64,000 nt of DNA from Microglena sp. YARC. Its lineage: Eukaryota > Chlorophyta > Chlorophyceae > Chlamydomonadales > Chlamydomonadaceae. The notes beneath the pieces were generated by a model, which saw nothing but the letters and a program-made list of their open reading frames with translations, made no database searches and had not been told where the DNA came from. The number at the start of each line of letters is the position of its first letter. Position 1 is the stretch's first letter. The stretch is from positions 1 through 64,000 of the forward strand of contig JAJSRW010000016.1 of assembly GCA_022414725.1 (NCBI GenBank). Reading direction: 5' to 3'. Below are positions 32,601 to 43,850 of the stretch, piece after piece. The translations under genes and the position numbers were made by a program.

Positions 32601-35600
32601 AATGCACCTCTCTGCTCAAGTGAGTAAAGAACGAAAAAAACGAAAACACACAATTATAATTATAAAATGATAAAATAGGTAATAATACAATGCACCTCTC
32701 TGCTCAAGTGAGTAAAGAACGAAAAAAACGAAAACACACAATTATAATTATAAAATGATAAAATAGGTAATAATACAATGCACCTCTCTGCTCAAGTGAG
32801 TAAAGAACGAAAAAAAACGAAAACACACAATTATAATTATAAAATGATAAAATAGGTAATAATACAATGCACCTCTCTGCTCAAGTGAGTAAAGAACGAA
32901 AAAAAACGAAAACACACAATTATAATTATAAAAATGATAAAATAGGTAATAATACAATGCACCTCTCTGCTCAAGTGAGTAAAGAACGAAAAAAAACGAA
33001 AACACACAATTATAATTATAAAATGATAAAATAGGTAATAATACAATGCACCTCTCTGCTCAAGTGAGTAAAGAACGAAAAAAAACGAAAACACACAATT
33101 ATAATTATAAAATGATAAAATAGGTAATAATACAATGCACCTCTCTGCTCAAGTGAGTAAAGAACGAAAAAAAAACGAAAACACACAATTATAATTATAA
33201 AATGATAAAATAGGTAATAATACAATGCACCTCTCTGCTCAAGTGAGTAAAGAACGAAAAAAACGAAAACACACAATTATAATTATAAAATGATAAAATA
33301 GGTAATAATACAATGCACCTCTCTGCTCAAGTGAGTAAAGAACGAAAAAAACGAAAAACACACAATTATAATTATAAAATGATAAAATAGGTAATAATAC
33401 AATGCACCTCTCTGCTCAAGTGAGTAAAGAACGAAAAAAAAAACGAAAACACACAATTATAATTATAAAATGATAAAATAGGTAATAATACAATGCACCT
33501 CTCTGCTCAAGTGAGTAAAGAACGAAAAAAACGAAAACACACAATTATAATTATAAAATGATAAAATAGGTAATAATACAATGCACCTCTCTGCTCAAGT
33601 GAGTAAAGAACGAAAAAACGAAAACACACAATTATAATTATAAAATGATAAAATAGGTAATAATACAATGCACCTCTCTGCTCAAGTGAGTAAAGAACGA
33701 AAAAAACGAAAACACACAATTATAATTATAAAATGATAAAATAGGTAATAATACAATGCACCTCTCTGCTCAAGTGAGTAAAGAACGAAAAAAACGAAAA
33801 CACACAATTATAATTATAAAATGATAAAATAGGTAATAATACAATGCACCTCTCTGCTCAAGTGAGTAAAGAACGAAAAAAACGAAAACACACAATTATA
33901 ATTATAAAAATGATAAAATAGGTAATAATACAATGCACCTCTCTGCTCAAGTGAGTAAAGAACGAAAAAAACGAAAAACACACAATTATAATTATAAAAT
34001 GATAAAATAGGTAATAATACAATGCACCTCTCTGCTCAAGTGAGTAAAGAACGAAAAAAAACGAAAACACACAATTATAATTATAAAATGATAAAATAGG
34101 TAATAATACAATGCACCTCTCTGCTCAAGTGAGTAAAGAACGAAAAAAACGAAAACACACAATTATAATTATAAAAATGATAAAATAGGTAATAATACAA
34201 TGCACCTCTCTGCTCAAGTGAGTAAAGAACGAAAAAAAACGAAAACACACAATTATAATTATAAAATGATAAAATAGGTAATAATACAATGCACCTCTCT
34301 GCTCAAGTGAGTAAAGAACGAAAAAAACGAAAACACACAATTATAATTATAAAATGATAAAATAGGTAATAATACAATGCACCTCTCTGCTCAAGTGAGT
34401 AAAGAACGAAAAAAAACGAAAACACACAATTATAATTATAAAATGATAAAATAGGTAATAATACAATGCACCTCTCTGCTCAAGTGAGTAAAGAACGAAA
34501 AAAAAACGAAAACACACAATTATAATTATAAAATGATAAAATAGGTAATAATACAATGCACCTCTCTGCTCAAGTGAGTAAAGAACGAAAAAAACGAAAA
34601 ACACACAATTATAATTATAAAATGATAAAATAGGTAATAATACAATGCACCTCTCTGCTCAAGTGAGTAAAGAACGAAAAAAAACGAAAACACACAATTA
34701 TAATTATAAAATGATAAAATAGGTAATAATACAATGCACCTCTCTGCTCAAGTGAGTAAAGAACGAAAAAAAACGAAAACACACAATTATAATTATAAAA
34801 TGATAAAATAGGTAATAATACAATGCACCTCTCTGCTCAAGTGAGTAAAGAACGAAAAAAAAACGAAAACACACAATTATAATTATAAAATGATAAAATA
34901 GGTAATAATACAATGCACCTCTCTGCTCAAGTGAGTAAAGAACGAAAAAAAACGAAACACACAATTATAATTATAAAAATGATAAAAATAGGTAATAATA
35001 CAATGCACCTCTCTGCTCAAGTGAGTAAAGAACGAAAAAAAACGAAAACACACAATTATAATTATAAAATGATAAAATAGGTAATAATACAATGCACCTC
35101 TCTGCTCAAGTGAGTAAAGAACGAAAAAAACGAAAACACACAATTATAATTATAAAATGATAAAATAGGTAATAATACAATGCACCTCTCTGCTCAAGTG
35201 AGTAAAGAACGAAAAAAACGAAAACACACAATTATAATTATAAAATGATAAAATAGGTAATAATACAATGCACCTCTCTGCTCAAGTGAGTAAAGAACGA
35301 AAAAAACGAAAACACACAATTATAATTATAAAATGATAAAATAGGTAATAATACAATGCACCTCTCTGCTCAAGTGAGTAAAGAACGAAAAAAAACGAAA
35401 ACACACAATTATAATTATAAAAATGATAAAATAGGTAATAATACAATGCACCTCTCTGCTCAAGTGAGTAAAGAACGAAAAAAACGAAAACACACAATTA
35501 TAATTATAAAATGATAAAATAGGTAATAATACAATGCACCTCTCTGCTCAAGTGAGTAAAGAACGAAAAAAAACGAAAACACACAAATTATAATTATAAA

Positions 35601-37760
35601 ATAGGTAATAAATAATACAATGCACCTCTCTGCTCAAGTGAGTAAAGAACGAAAAAAACGAAAACACACAATTATAATTATAAAATGATAAAATAGGTAT
35701 AATACAATGCACCTCTCTGCTCAAGTGAGTAAAGAACGAAAAAACGAAAACACACAATTATAATTATAAAATGATAAAATAGGTAATAATACAATGCACC
35801 TCTCTGCTCAAGTGAGTAAAGAACGAAAAAAACGAAAACACACAATTATAATTATAAAATGATAAAATAGGTAATAATACAATGCACCTCTCTGCTCAAG
35901 TGAGTAAAGAACGAAAAAAAAACGAAAACACACAATTATAATTATAAAATGATAAAATAGGTAATAATACAATGCACCTCTCTGCTCAAGTGAGTAAAGA
36001 ACGAAAAAAACGAAAACACACAATTATAATTATAAAATGATAAAATAGGTAATAATACAATGCACCTCTCTGCTCAAGTGAGTAAAGAACGAAAAAAACG
36101 AAAAACACACAATTATAATTATAAAATGATAAAATAGGTAATAATACAATGCACCTCTCTGCTCAAGTGAGTAAAGAACGAAAAAAACGAAAACACACAA
36201 TTATAATTATAAAATGATAAAATAGGTAATAATACAATGCACCTCTCTGCTCAAGTGAGTAAAGAACGAAAAAAACGAAAACACACAATTATAATTATAA
36301 AATGATAAAATAGGTAATAATACAATGCACCTCTCTGCTCAAGTGAGTAAAGAACGAAAAAAAACGAAAACACACAATTATAATTATAAAATGATAAAAT
36401 AGGTAATAATACAATGCACCTCTCTGCTCAAGTGAGTAAAGAACGAAAAAAACGAAAAACACACAATTATAATTATAAAATGATAAAATAGGTAATAATA
36501 CAATGCACCTCTCTGCTCAAGTGAGTAAAGAACGAAAAAAAACGAAAACACACAATTATAATTATAAAATGATAAAATAGGTAATAATACAATGCACCTC
36601 TCTGCTCAAGTGAGTAAAGAACGAAAAAAAACGAAAACACACAATTATAATTATAAAATGATAAAATAGGTAATAATACAATGCACCTCTCTGCTCAAGT
36701 GAGTAAAGAACGAAAAAAACGAAAAACACACAATTATAATTATAAAATGATAAAATAGGTAATAATACAATGCACCTCTCTGCTCAAGTGAGTAAAGAAC
36801 GAAAAAAAACGAAAAACACACAATTATAATTATAAAATGATAAAATAGGTAATAATACAATGCACCTCTCTGCTCAAGTGAGTAAAAGAACGAAAAAAAA
36901 CGAAAACACACAATTATAATTATAAAATGATAAAATAGGTAATAATACAATGCACCTCTCTGCTCAAGTGAGTAAAGAACGAAAAAAAACGAAAACACAC
37001 AATTATAATTATAAAATGATAAAATAGGTAATAATACAATGCACCTCTCTGCTCAAGTGAAGTAAAGAACGAAAAAAAACGAAAACACACAATTATAATT
37101 ATAAAATGATAAAATAGGTAATAATACAATGCACCTCTCTGCTCAAGTGAGTAAAGAACGAAAAAAACGAAAACACACAATTATAATTATAAAATGATAA
37201 AATAGGTAATAATACAATGCACCTCTCTGCTCAAGTGAGTAAAGAACGAAAAAAACGAAAACACACAATTATAATTATAAAATGATAAAATAGGTAATAA
37301 TACAATGCACCTCTCTGCTCAAGTGAGTAAAGAACGAAAAAAAACGAAAACACACAATTATAATTATAAAATGATAAAATAGGTAATAATACAATGCACC
37401 TCTCTGCTCAAGTGAGTAAAGAACGAAAAAAACGAAAACACACAATTATAATTATAAAATGATAAAATAGGTAATAATACAATGCACCTCTCTGCTCAAG
37501 TGAGTAAAGAACGAAAAAAAACGAAAACACACAATTATAATTATAAAATGATAAAATAGGTAATAATACAATGCACCTCTCTGCTCAAGTGAGTAAAGAA
37601 CGAAAAAAAACGAAAACACACAATTATAATTATAAAAATGATAAAATAGGTAATAATACAATGCACCTCTCTGCTCAAGTGAGTAAAGAACGAAAAAAAC
37701 GAAAACACACAATTATAATTATAAAATGATAAAATAGGTAATAATACAATGCACCTCTCT
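23601..37760 (+). repeat. Homogeneous 88-bp AT-rich satellite, block 2
   Basis: Same unit, phase and strand as block 1, about 160 copies. Local oddities: at 25260-25295 a short unit fragment is inserted inside another unit; at 25690-25710 a copy lacks the GTGAGTAAAGAAC segment; at 25790-25820 the A-tract/CG module is repeated three times. At 28500-28760 consecutive copies are 90 bases long, so a short plus-strand frame stays open by chance. No gene seen. Confidence 0.98.
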
Positions 37761-38460
37761 GCTCAAGTGAGTAAAGGAAGACGAATTATAATTATAAAAT
37801 GATAAAATAGGTAATAATACAATGCACCTCTCTGCTCAAGTGAGTAAAGAACGAAAAAAACGAAAACACACAATTATAATTATAAAATGATAAAATAGGT
37901 AATAATACAATGCACCTCTCTGCTCAAGTGAGTAAAGAACGAAAAAAACGAAAACACACAATTATATTATAAAATGATAAAAATAGTAATAATACAATGC
38001 ACCTCTCTGCTCAAGTGAGTAAAGAACGAAAAAAACGAAAACACACAATTATAATTATAAAATGATAAAATAGTAATAATACAATGCACCTCTCTGCTCA
38101 AAGTAATATAATTATAAAATGATAAAATAGGTAATAATACAATGCACCTCTCTGCTCAAGTGAGTAAAAACGAAAAAAAACGATAACACACATTATAATT
38201 ATAAAATGATAAAATAGGTAATAATACAATGCACCTCTCTGCTCAAGTGAGTAAAAAAGAATCAATCTAAAATAATGGACCCCTCTGCTCAAGTGAGTCA
38301 AAACAAAAACAAAAAAACAAAACACGTAACAGGAGAATTTAAAATTTACTAATATAAAATAATGCATACCTCTGCTTAAGTGAGTAAAAAATGAAAACAT
38401 ATAAAAATAATAATTGATCATAAATGCATAATAAAAAAAGTTAAAATTTAGTTATAATGC
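37761..38460 (+). repeat. Right edge of the 88-bp satellite
   Basis: Copies lose segments from 37775 on (the A-run module is missing there and again near 38100). The last recognisable copies (38270-38460) keep only TAATGCACCTCTGCTCAAG-like cores in AT-rich sequence. The array then runs into the G/C-rich repeat. This edge decays over about 0.7 kb, against more than 7 kb on the left. Confidence 0.88.
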
Positions 38461-38970
38461 ACCAATCTCCTCAAGTGGGTCAAAAAATGATATTAGCACC
38501 TCCCCCCCCCAACCCCACACACCCCACATACCCCCCCCACACACACTCACTCACTCACTCACACGCCCTGTGTAGGCTGCTTGTTAGACAACTCGGTTTT
38601 GATGTGTGTGTGTGTGGGGGGGGGGGGATGTTTCATATTTGCACCTCCCTCCCCACCACCACCATACACACACACATGCATGCCCTGTGTGGGCTGCTCG
38701 TAAGTCAACCTGCTTTAATGGGGGGGGGGGGGGGGGGGTATTTGCACCTCTCTCCCCCCCACCCCCCACCCTCCACCCACACACCCCACACACACACGCA
38801 TGCCCTGTGTAGGCTGCTCGTAAGTCAACCTGCTTTAATGGGAGGGGGGGGGGGGGGGGGGTATTTGCACCTCTCTCCCCACACCCCACACCCTCCACCC
38901 ACACACCCCACACACCCCACACACACATGCATGCCCTGTGTAGGCTGCTCGTAAGTCAACCTGCTTTGTA
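38457..38970 (+). repeat. C/G-rich minisatellite, ~120-bp unit, four copies
   Basis: Four tandem copies are marked by GGCTGCT(C/T)GTTAG or GGCTGCTCGTAAGTCAACCT near 38574, 38692, 38812 and 38942. Each contains a CACACCCC-type block and, in copies 2-4, TTTGCACCTC(T/C)CTCC at its start. Pure G runs separate copies: 38616-38627 (12), 38720-38738 (19) and 38844-38861 (18). The long proline/histidine or glycine frames here follow from base composition and are not annotated as genes. Confidence 0.9.
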
Positions 38971-39049
38971 TTGGACATGGAGAGCTCGATGGACTGGAGA
39001 GAAGCTGAATCCTTTGTTCGCGTACAAGGACCCAGGAGTCTGAAGGTTG

Positions 39050-39235
39050 GTTCCTAGCTTCAGACAGAGTAGCTTCATTTTCATTAACATCTACATCTAT
39101 ACATTTACATTACCTTTCTTAGCTTCAGGGGGGTTATTTCACCTTCACATTTACATTTACATTTCCTTGCTTCAGAGGGAGTAGCTTCATTTTCATATAC
39201 ATTTACATTTACATTTACATGTCCTACCTTTTCTA
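39050..39235 (+). repeat. ACATTT-type minisatellite
   Basis: GCTTCAG followed by (G/A)-rich sequence, TAGCTTCATTTTCAT and runs of ACATTTACATTTACATTT recurs at about 39057, 39121 and 39171, a roughly 50-65-bp unit with an expandable ACATTT tail. No gene seen. Confidence 0.75.
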
Positions 39236-39245
39236 AATCATCAAT

Positions 39246-39298
<53 letters not shown>

Positions 39299-39530
39299 AT
39301 AAATCATATAAATCATATAAATCATCATCATCATCATCATATAAATCATATAAATCATCATCATCATCATCATATAAATCATCATTATCATCATCATTAT
39401 CATCATACAAATCATCATTATCATCATTATTATTATCATCAGCATCAGCATCAGCATCAGCATCAGCAGCATCATCATCATATAAATCATCAGCAGCAGC
39501 AGCAGCAGCAGCACCACCCCCACCACCATA
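39236..39530 (+). repeat. CAT/CAG trinucleotide tracts
   Basis: A long (ATC)n tract is broken by ATATAAATC units and by ATT changes, followed from about 39440 by CAGCAT and then CAG repeats. Frames read as poly-Asp, poly-Met or poly-Ile; none is supported as a protein. Confidence 0.9.
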
Positions 39531-39607
39531 TCCACCATAAACACCCCCACCACTGTCATTAGGAGCTATCTATGGAGGCAGAACAAATCCCAAGCAGTGT
39601 GCGCAAT

Positions 39608-39638
<31 letters not shown>

Positions 39639-40392
39639 GTTATCAGCAGGAGTAGCAGCAGCACCACCACCATCATCAACAGCATCACCCCCACCCCCAC
39701 CCCCACCACTGTCATTATAATCTATCTATGGAGGGAGAGCAAAGCCCAAACGGTGTGCTCAATCATCTCCTAGACATAATAAATCAGTGGTAGCAGCAGC
39801 AGCAGCAGCACCACCATCATCAACATCATCACCCCCAGCCCCACCTCTGTCATTAGAAGCTTTCCATGGAAGCAGAACAAATCCCAAGCAGTGTGCGCAA
39901 TCATCTCCTAGACATAATAAATCAGTAGCAGCAGCAGCAGCAGCAGCACCATCATCAACAGCATCACCCCCACCCCCACCACCGTCATTAGGAGCTATCT
40001 ATGAAGGCAGAGTGAAACCCAAGCTGTGTGCTCAATCATCTCCTAGACATAATAAATCAGTAGTAGCAGCAGCAGCAGCAGCACCACCACCACCATCATC
40101 AACAGCATCACCCCCACTCCCACCACTGTCATTAAGATCTATCTATGTTGGCAGAGCGAAGCCCAAGCAGTGTGCTCAATCATCTCCTAGACATAATAAA
40201 TCAGTAGCAGCAGCAGCAGCAGCAGAGTTATCAGCAGCAGCAGATTTATCAGCAGCAGCAGCAGCACCACCACCACCACCACCACCATCATCAACATCAT
40301 CACCCCCACCCCCACCACCGTCATTGGGAGCTATCTATGGAAGCAGAGCAAATCCCAAGCAGTGTGATCAATCACTTTCTAGACATGCTGCC

Positions 40393-40483
<91 letters not shown>

Positions 40484-40620
40484 GTCATCATCATCATCAT
40501 CAATCACCCCCCACCCCACCCCCCACCCACCACCCACCACCACCACCACCACCACCCCCGTCATTAGGAGCTATCTATGAAGGCAGAGCAAAGCCCAAGC
40601 AGTGTGCTTAGTCACATTCT
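39531..40620 (+). repeat. ~145-bp minisatellite with internal CAG/CAC/CAT tracts, seven copies
   Basis: Seven copies are marked by CATTAGGAGCTATCTATG or close variants near 39562, 39716, 39857, 39991, 40137, 40329 and 40569. Spacing is 134-240 bases. Each unit continues with a GCAGAGCAAAGCCCAAGCAG-like stretch, TGTGCTCAATCATCTCCTAG, ACATAATAAATCAGTAGCAG, then CAG, CAC and ATCATCAAC tracts whose expansion explains the size differences. A 274-residue frame (39787-40611) rich in Ala, Pro, Ser and His spans five copies. The first two copies are interrupted, so I treat this as repeat, though a low-complexity exon cannot be excluded. Confidence 0.85.
40391..40503 (+). repeat. (CAT)n microsatellite
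   Basis: About 37 CAT triplets with single CAC and CGT interruptions lie inside the sixth copy of the ~145-bp minisatellite and account for its greater length. Confidence 0.95.
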
Positions 40621-40696
40621 AGACATGCTGCCCATCTCCTCCGTCGAAGCTTTCGTAGTCCTCAAAAGTTCAAGAGAGGGGCAGAAGACAACTCTC

Positions 40697-41034
40697 AGCA
40701 ACGCCATCATATCAGGTGATGATTTTGATGATTCGTGTATGATACCCACCACCCACTACCCACTACCCACCAACCACCAATTTTGATGATTTTTATGTTT
40801 CTTATATGACTGAGCCACTTCTCTACTCTCAGCAACGCCATCATATCAGGTGATAATTTTGATGATTCTTATATAATTTTTGACGATTCTTGTATGATAC
40901 CCACCACCCATTACCCACTACCCACCAACCACCAATTTTGATGATTTTTATGTTTCTTATATGACCGAGCCACTTCTCTACTCTCAGCAACGCCATCATA
41001 TCAGGTGATAATTTTGATGATTCTTATATGATTT
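40697..41034 (+). repeat. 155-bp minisatellite, left part
   Basis: Copies begin AGCAACGCCATCATATCAGG at 40697, 40831 and 40986. Each continues through TGATAATTTTGATGATTC, a block of ACCCACCACCCACTACCC, CCAACCACCAATTTTGATGA, TTTTATGTTTCTTATATGAC and GAGCCACTTCTCTACTCTC. The third copy is cut at 41034 by a LINE fragment; the remainder continues at 43416. Confidence 0.9.
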
Positions 41035-41154
41035 GAGGAATCTTTTGATTCCAACACTGGCTGGGTTCATGAATTACGTTGTGCTCTCCACAAGCTAGGA
41101 TCCAGTAAAAACCTCAACATTTTGGAGGCTGTCGATGTCAAAGGCATTATGTCT
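41035..41154 (+). pseudogene. LINE ORF2 fragment (outer copy, left piece)
   Basis: Forty codons, open throughout, match the inner copy segment that starts EESFDSNTGWVH and ends GIMS, with two or three replacements. The piece is bounded on the left by the 9-bp target duplication and on the right by the nested insertion. It is the 5' end of what survives of the outer copy. Confidence 0.88.
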
Positions 41155-42568
41155 TACATTACATTACATTACATTACATGTTAAAGTCTACTTGACACCG
41201 CGAGGGTGTATGAGACTCTGTGCTTTAAACAAAAAGAAAAAGCACCCACAAAGCAAAAAACCCCATTACATCAGGGGTGTGTCGAGGACAAACAAACCAA
41301 ACTCCCAACCACCGTTTTGGTGGCGTAGGTATTAAACCCCTTAGAGCCGGACCCAGATCTCAACCACTTACAGTGGCGGAGGTAAGAAGCTAACAAATGA
41401 GAAGTCACAAGAAGAAGAAAAAAAAGGGATGATAAATTACGGTGCCACTAAGCAGTCCAGGGCTTCCTGTCTTGCTCTTCTACAAGTAGAAAGATAGTCG
41501 GCTAGGTTGCTCCAAAAAGACTTAGTGCCATTTCCATTCATAAAGGTTCTGAATGTGGAATCGCAGAATTCCACATTCCATACGGTTAAGTTGGTAACCT
41601 CATGGACATGCCTATAAATATCTGTAAACAGCTTCTGGTAGCGGAGGCGAATATCATTATAAAAAAGGGCACTCAAACATATGCATTTCATCCTCAGGTT
41701 TTTGGAACCCACACATTTGACAGTGTCTCATTGAGCGAGGGATGTGTGCTCTATCCACCACCCTCATTCTTTCTGTGTTCAGCCAATGGGAACCCATTCT
41801 AAACTGTGCTATAGAACGAATCTGATCCTGCTTATGTAAGGCGGATGTAAAGGGAATCAAGCCATTCTCATCATTGCTGTTGGCTGCGAACCATTTTTGG
41901 TATCGGAGGTGTTTAAAGCCAACCCTTCTCTCATCAGGGATGTCTCTAACTGCATTGGTGTCACTTGGGTACTTAAACCTCCATGACTCAAAAACTTCAG
42001 ACATAATACCTTCGACATCGACAGCCTCCAAAATGTTGATGTTTTTACTGGATCCTAGCTTGTGGAGAGCACAACGCAAGTCATGAACCCAGCCAGTGTT
42101 GGAGTCAAAAGATTCCTCAAGAGCCATTCTAATGAGATCCTCAGGTTCTTTATGTATGGTCTTGTTCCAGAAGCGCAAAGCTTGTTTAAGCCAAGCAAAA
42201 CACAACGGGGTTCTACCCAGCTCTTCCATGATAATATTAGATGTAGTAGATTGGCAAACACCCAACATTTGTTTAAGTATACCTCTATGCCATTTCTCAC
42301 AAGCATGGTCATTTGAGATAAGTGTGTTGTTCAGAATAGAAGGAGCCCACACCTCACAGCCAAAATTCAGGATAGGTTGTACAAGAGAATCAAACAGGTG
42401 GGTGAGAATATCAATATTGTATATCTCCATAGTATGGCATCGCCTACGGAGCATGTGGTGTGCCTTTTGGGCCTTAGTGAGCATCCTAGAAAAAGCAGCT
42501 TTTGCACGATTGCTTGAGTCACCATCCACAAAGAGGGATCCCAAGTAGATAAAAGATAACTTGTCTGA
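41155..42568 (-). mobile_element. 5'-truncated LINE fragment (inner, nested copy)
   Basis: The same LINE family in minus orientation, inserted into the outer copy. Its pentanucleotide tail is at the left (41155-41179, CATTA-type on the plus strand), followed by its 3' untranslated region and the ORF end. A 6-bp direct repeat ATGTCT flanks it at 41149-41154 and 42569-42574. Joining the outer copy across it gives the same reading frame that the inner copy itself shows at that place, which confirms both boundaries. Similarity between copies over the shared 0.8 kb is high, with a few scattered substitutions. Confidence 0.9.
41437..42568 (-). pseudogene. LINE ORF2 C-terminus (inner copy): reverse transcriptase end and zinc knuckle
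   Basis: The frame enters at the 5' truncation, within the end of the reverse transcriptase domain: FIYLGSLFVDGD fits the conserved YLG segment that follows the palm in LINE reverse transcriptases. About 280 residues of the C-terminal region follow, including a cysteine/histidine cluster (CQMC, then H and C within 14 residues, followed by P) like the CCHC motif near the end of many LINE ORF2 proteins. One extra T in a T-run near 41665-41672 shifts the frame just after this motif; the terminal ~80 residues continue in another frame to TAA at 41437-41439. Such proteins copy element RNA into DNA at a nicked target; this remnant lacks the catalytic core. Confidence 0.85.
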
Positions 42569-42574
42569 ATGTCT

Positions 42575-43135
42575 GAAGTTTTTGAGTCATGGAGGTTGAA
42601 GTAACCAAGTGACACCAATGCAGTCAGAGACATCCCTGATGAGAGAAGGGTTGGCTTTAAACGCCTCCGATACCAGAAATGGTTTGCAGCCAACAGCAAT
42701 GATGAGAATGGCTTGATTCCCTTTACATCTGCCTTACATAAGCAGGATCAGATTCGCTCTATAGCACAGTTTAGAATGGGTTCCCATTGGCTGAACACAG
42801 AAAGAATGAGGGTGGTGGATAGAGCACACATCCCTCGCTCAATGAGACACTGTCAAATGTGTGGGTTCCAAAAACCTGAGGATGAAATGCATAAGTTTGA
42901 GTGCCCTTTTTATAATGATATTCGCCTCCGCTACCAGAAGCTGTTTACAGATATTTATAGGCATGTCCATGAGGATACCGACTTAACTGTATGGAATGTG
43001 GAATTCTGCGATTCCACATTCAGAACCTTTATGAATGGAAATGGCACTAAGACTTTCTGGAGCAACCTAGCCGACTATCTTTCTACTTGTAGAAGAGCAA
43101 GACAGGAAGCCCTGGACTGCTTAGTGGCACCGTAA
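42575..43135 (+). pseudogene. LINE ORF2 C-terminus (outer copy, right piece)
   Basis: The frame resumes after the nested insertion. It carries a premature TAA at 42602-42604, where the inner copy has a Tyr codon, and is then open to the native TAA at 43133-43135. It shows the same CQMC...H...C cluster as the inner copy and, unlike it, keeps frame through the T-run, so the true C-terminal ~80 residues are readable here (ending DCLVAP). The apparent start at 42713 is an internal Met. Not functional. Confidence 0.88.
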
Positions 43136-43415
43136 TTTATTATCCCTTTTTTGTGACTTCTCATTTGTTAGTTTCTTACCTCCGCCACTGTAAGTGGTTG
43201 AGATCTGGGTCCTGCTCTAGGGGGTTTAATACCTACGCCACCAAAACGGTGGTTGGGAGTTTGGTTTGTTTGTCCTCGACACACCCCTGATGTAATGGGG
43301 TTTTTTGCTTTGTGGGTGCTTTTTCTTTTTGTTTAAAGCACAGAGTCTCATACACCCTCCCGGTGTCAAGTAGACTTTAACGTGTAATGTAATGTAATGT
43401 TATGTAATATGATTT

Positions 43416-43850
43416 TTGACGATTCTTGTATGATACCCACCACCCATTACCCACTACCCACCAACCACCAATTTTGATGATTTTTATGTTTCTTATATGA
43501 CTGAGCCACTTCTCTACTCTCAGCAACGCCATCATATCAGGTGATAATTTTGATGATTCTTATATGATTTTTGACAATTCTTGTATGATACCCACCACCC
43601 ACCACCCACAACCCTCCACCCACGTACCACCAACCCACCACCCACATCATATCAGGTGATGATTTTGATGATTCTTGTATGATTTTGTATGACTTATGTG
43701 ATTTTGATGATTCTTGTATGATTTTGTGATTTTGTTGTTTCTTACATGATTAGTCCACTTCTCTACTCTCAGCAACACGTCTCAGGTGATACTTTTGATG
43801 TTTCTTATATGATTTTTATGTTTTTTATGATTCTTGTATGATACCCACCA
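43416..43850 (+). repeat. 155-bp minisatellite, right part
   Basis: The array interrupted at 41034 continues. AGCAACGCC recurs at 43522 and a diverged copy (AGCAACACGTCTCAGG) starts at 43771. The unit is shortened and rearranged toward the right: GATTTTGATGATTCTTGTATG is repeated at 43660-43730 and the ACCC(A/T)CC block grows. At 43845-43910 that block runs directly into the 45-bp array. Confidence 0.85.

Larger units (their letters stand above)
41035..43406 (+). mobile_element. 5'-truncated LINE fragment (outer copy), with a nested insertion
   Basis: A non-LTR retrotransposon 3' end in plus orientation, split into 41035-41154 and 42575-43406 by a second copy. It has the C-terminal part of the reverse transcriptase ORF, a ~250-bp 3' untranslated region and a (TAATG)n tail at 43384-43406. 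Flanking 9-bp direct repeats ATATGATTT lie at 41026-41034 and 43407-43415. Removing the element and one repeat restores the 155-bp spacing of the host minisatellite exactly (40986 to 43522 minus 2381 is 155). The element is defective: 5' truncated, interrupted and carrying a stop. Confidence 0.9.

Noticed and set aside
1..38460. Many short minus-strand ORFs, such as those reading LYSLEQRGALYYYLFYHF
   Set aside because: They are translations of the satellite complement. An 88-bp unit changes frame every copy, and the ORFs persist only where indels make unit lengths suit.
38457..38954. 165-residue Pro/His/Gly ORF and antisense partners
   Set aside because: Produced by CACACCCC and poly-G tracts in four tandem units.
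39787..40611. 274-residue Ala/Pro/Ser/His-rich ORF
   Set aside because: It follows a trinucleotide-rich minisatellite whose first copies are interrupted and whose length changes come from CAG/CAC/CAT expansion. No start context, domain or splice evidence.
41602..42699. ORFs on the strand opposite each LINE copy
   Set aside because: They are shadows of the retrotransposon reading frames; the sense frames carry the reverse transcriptase end and the cysteine/histidine motif.
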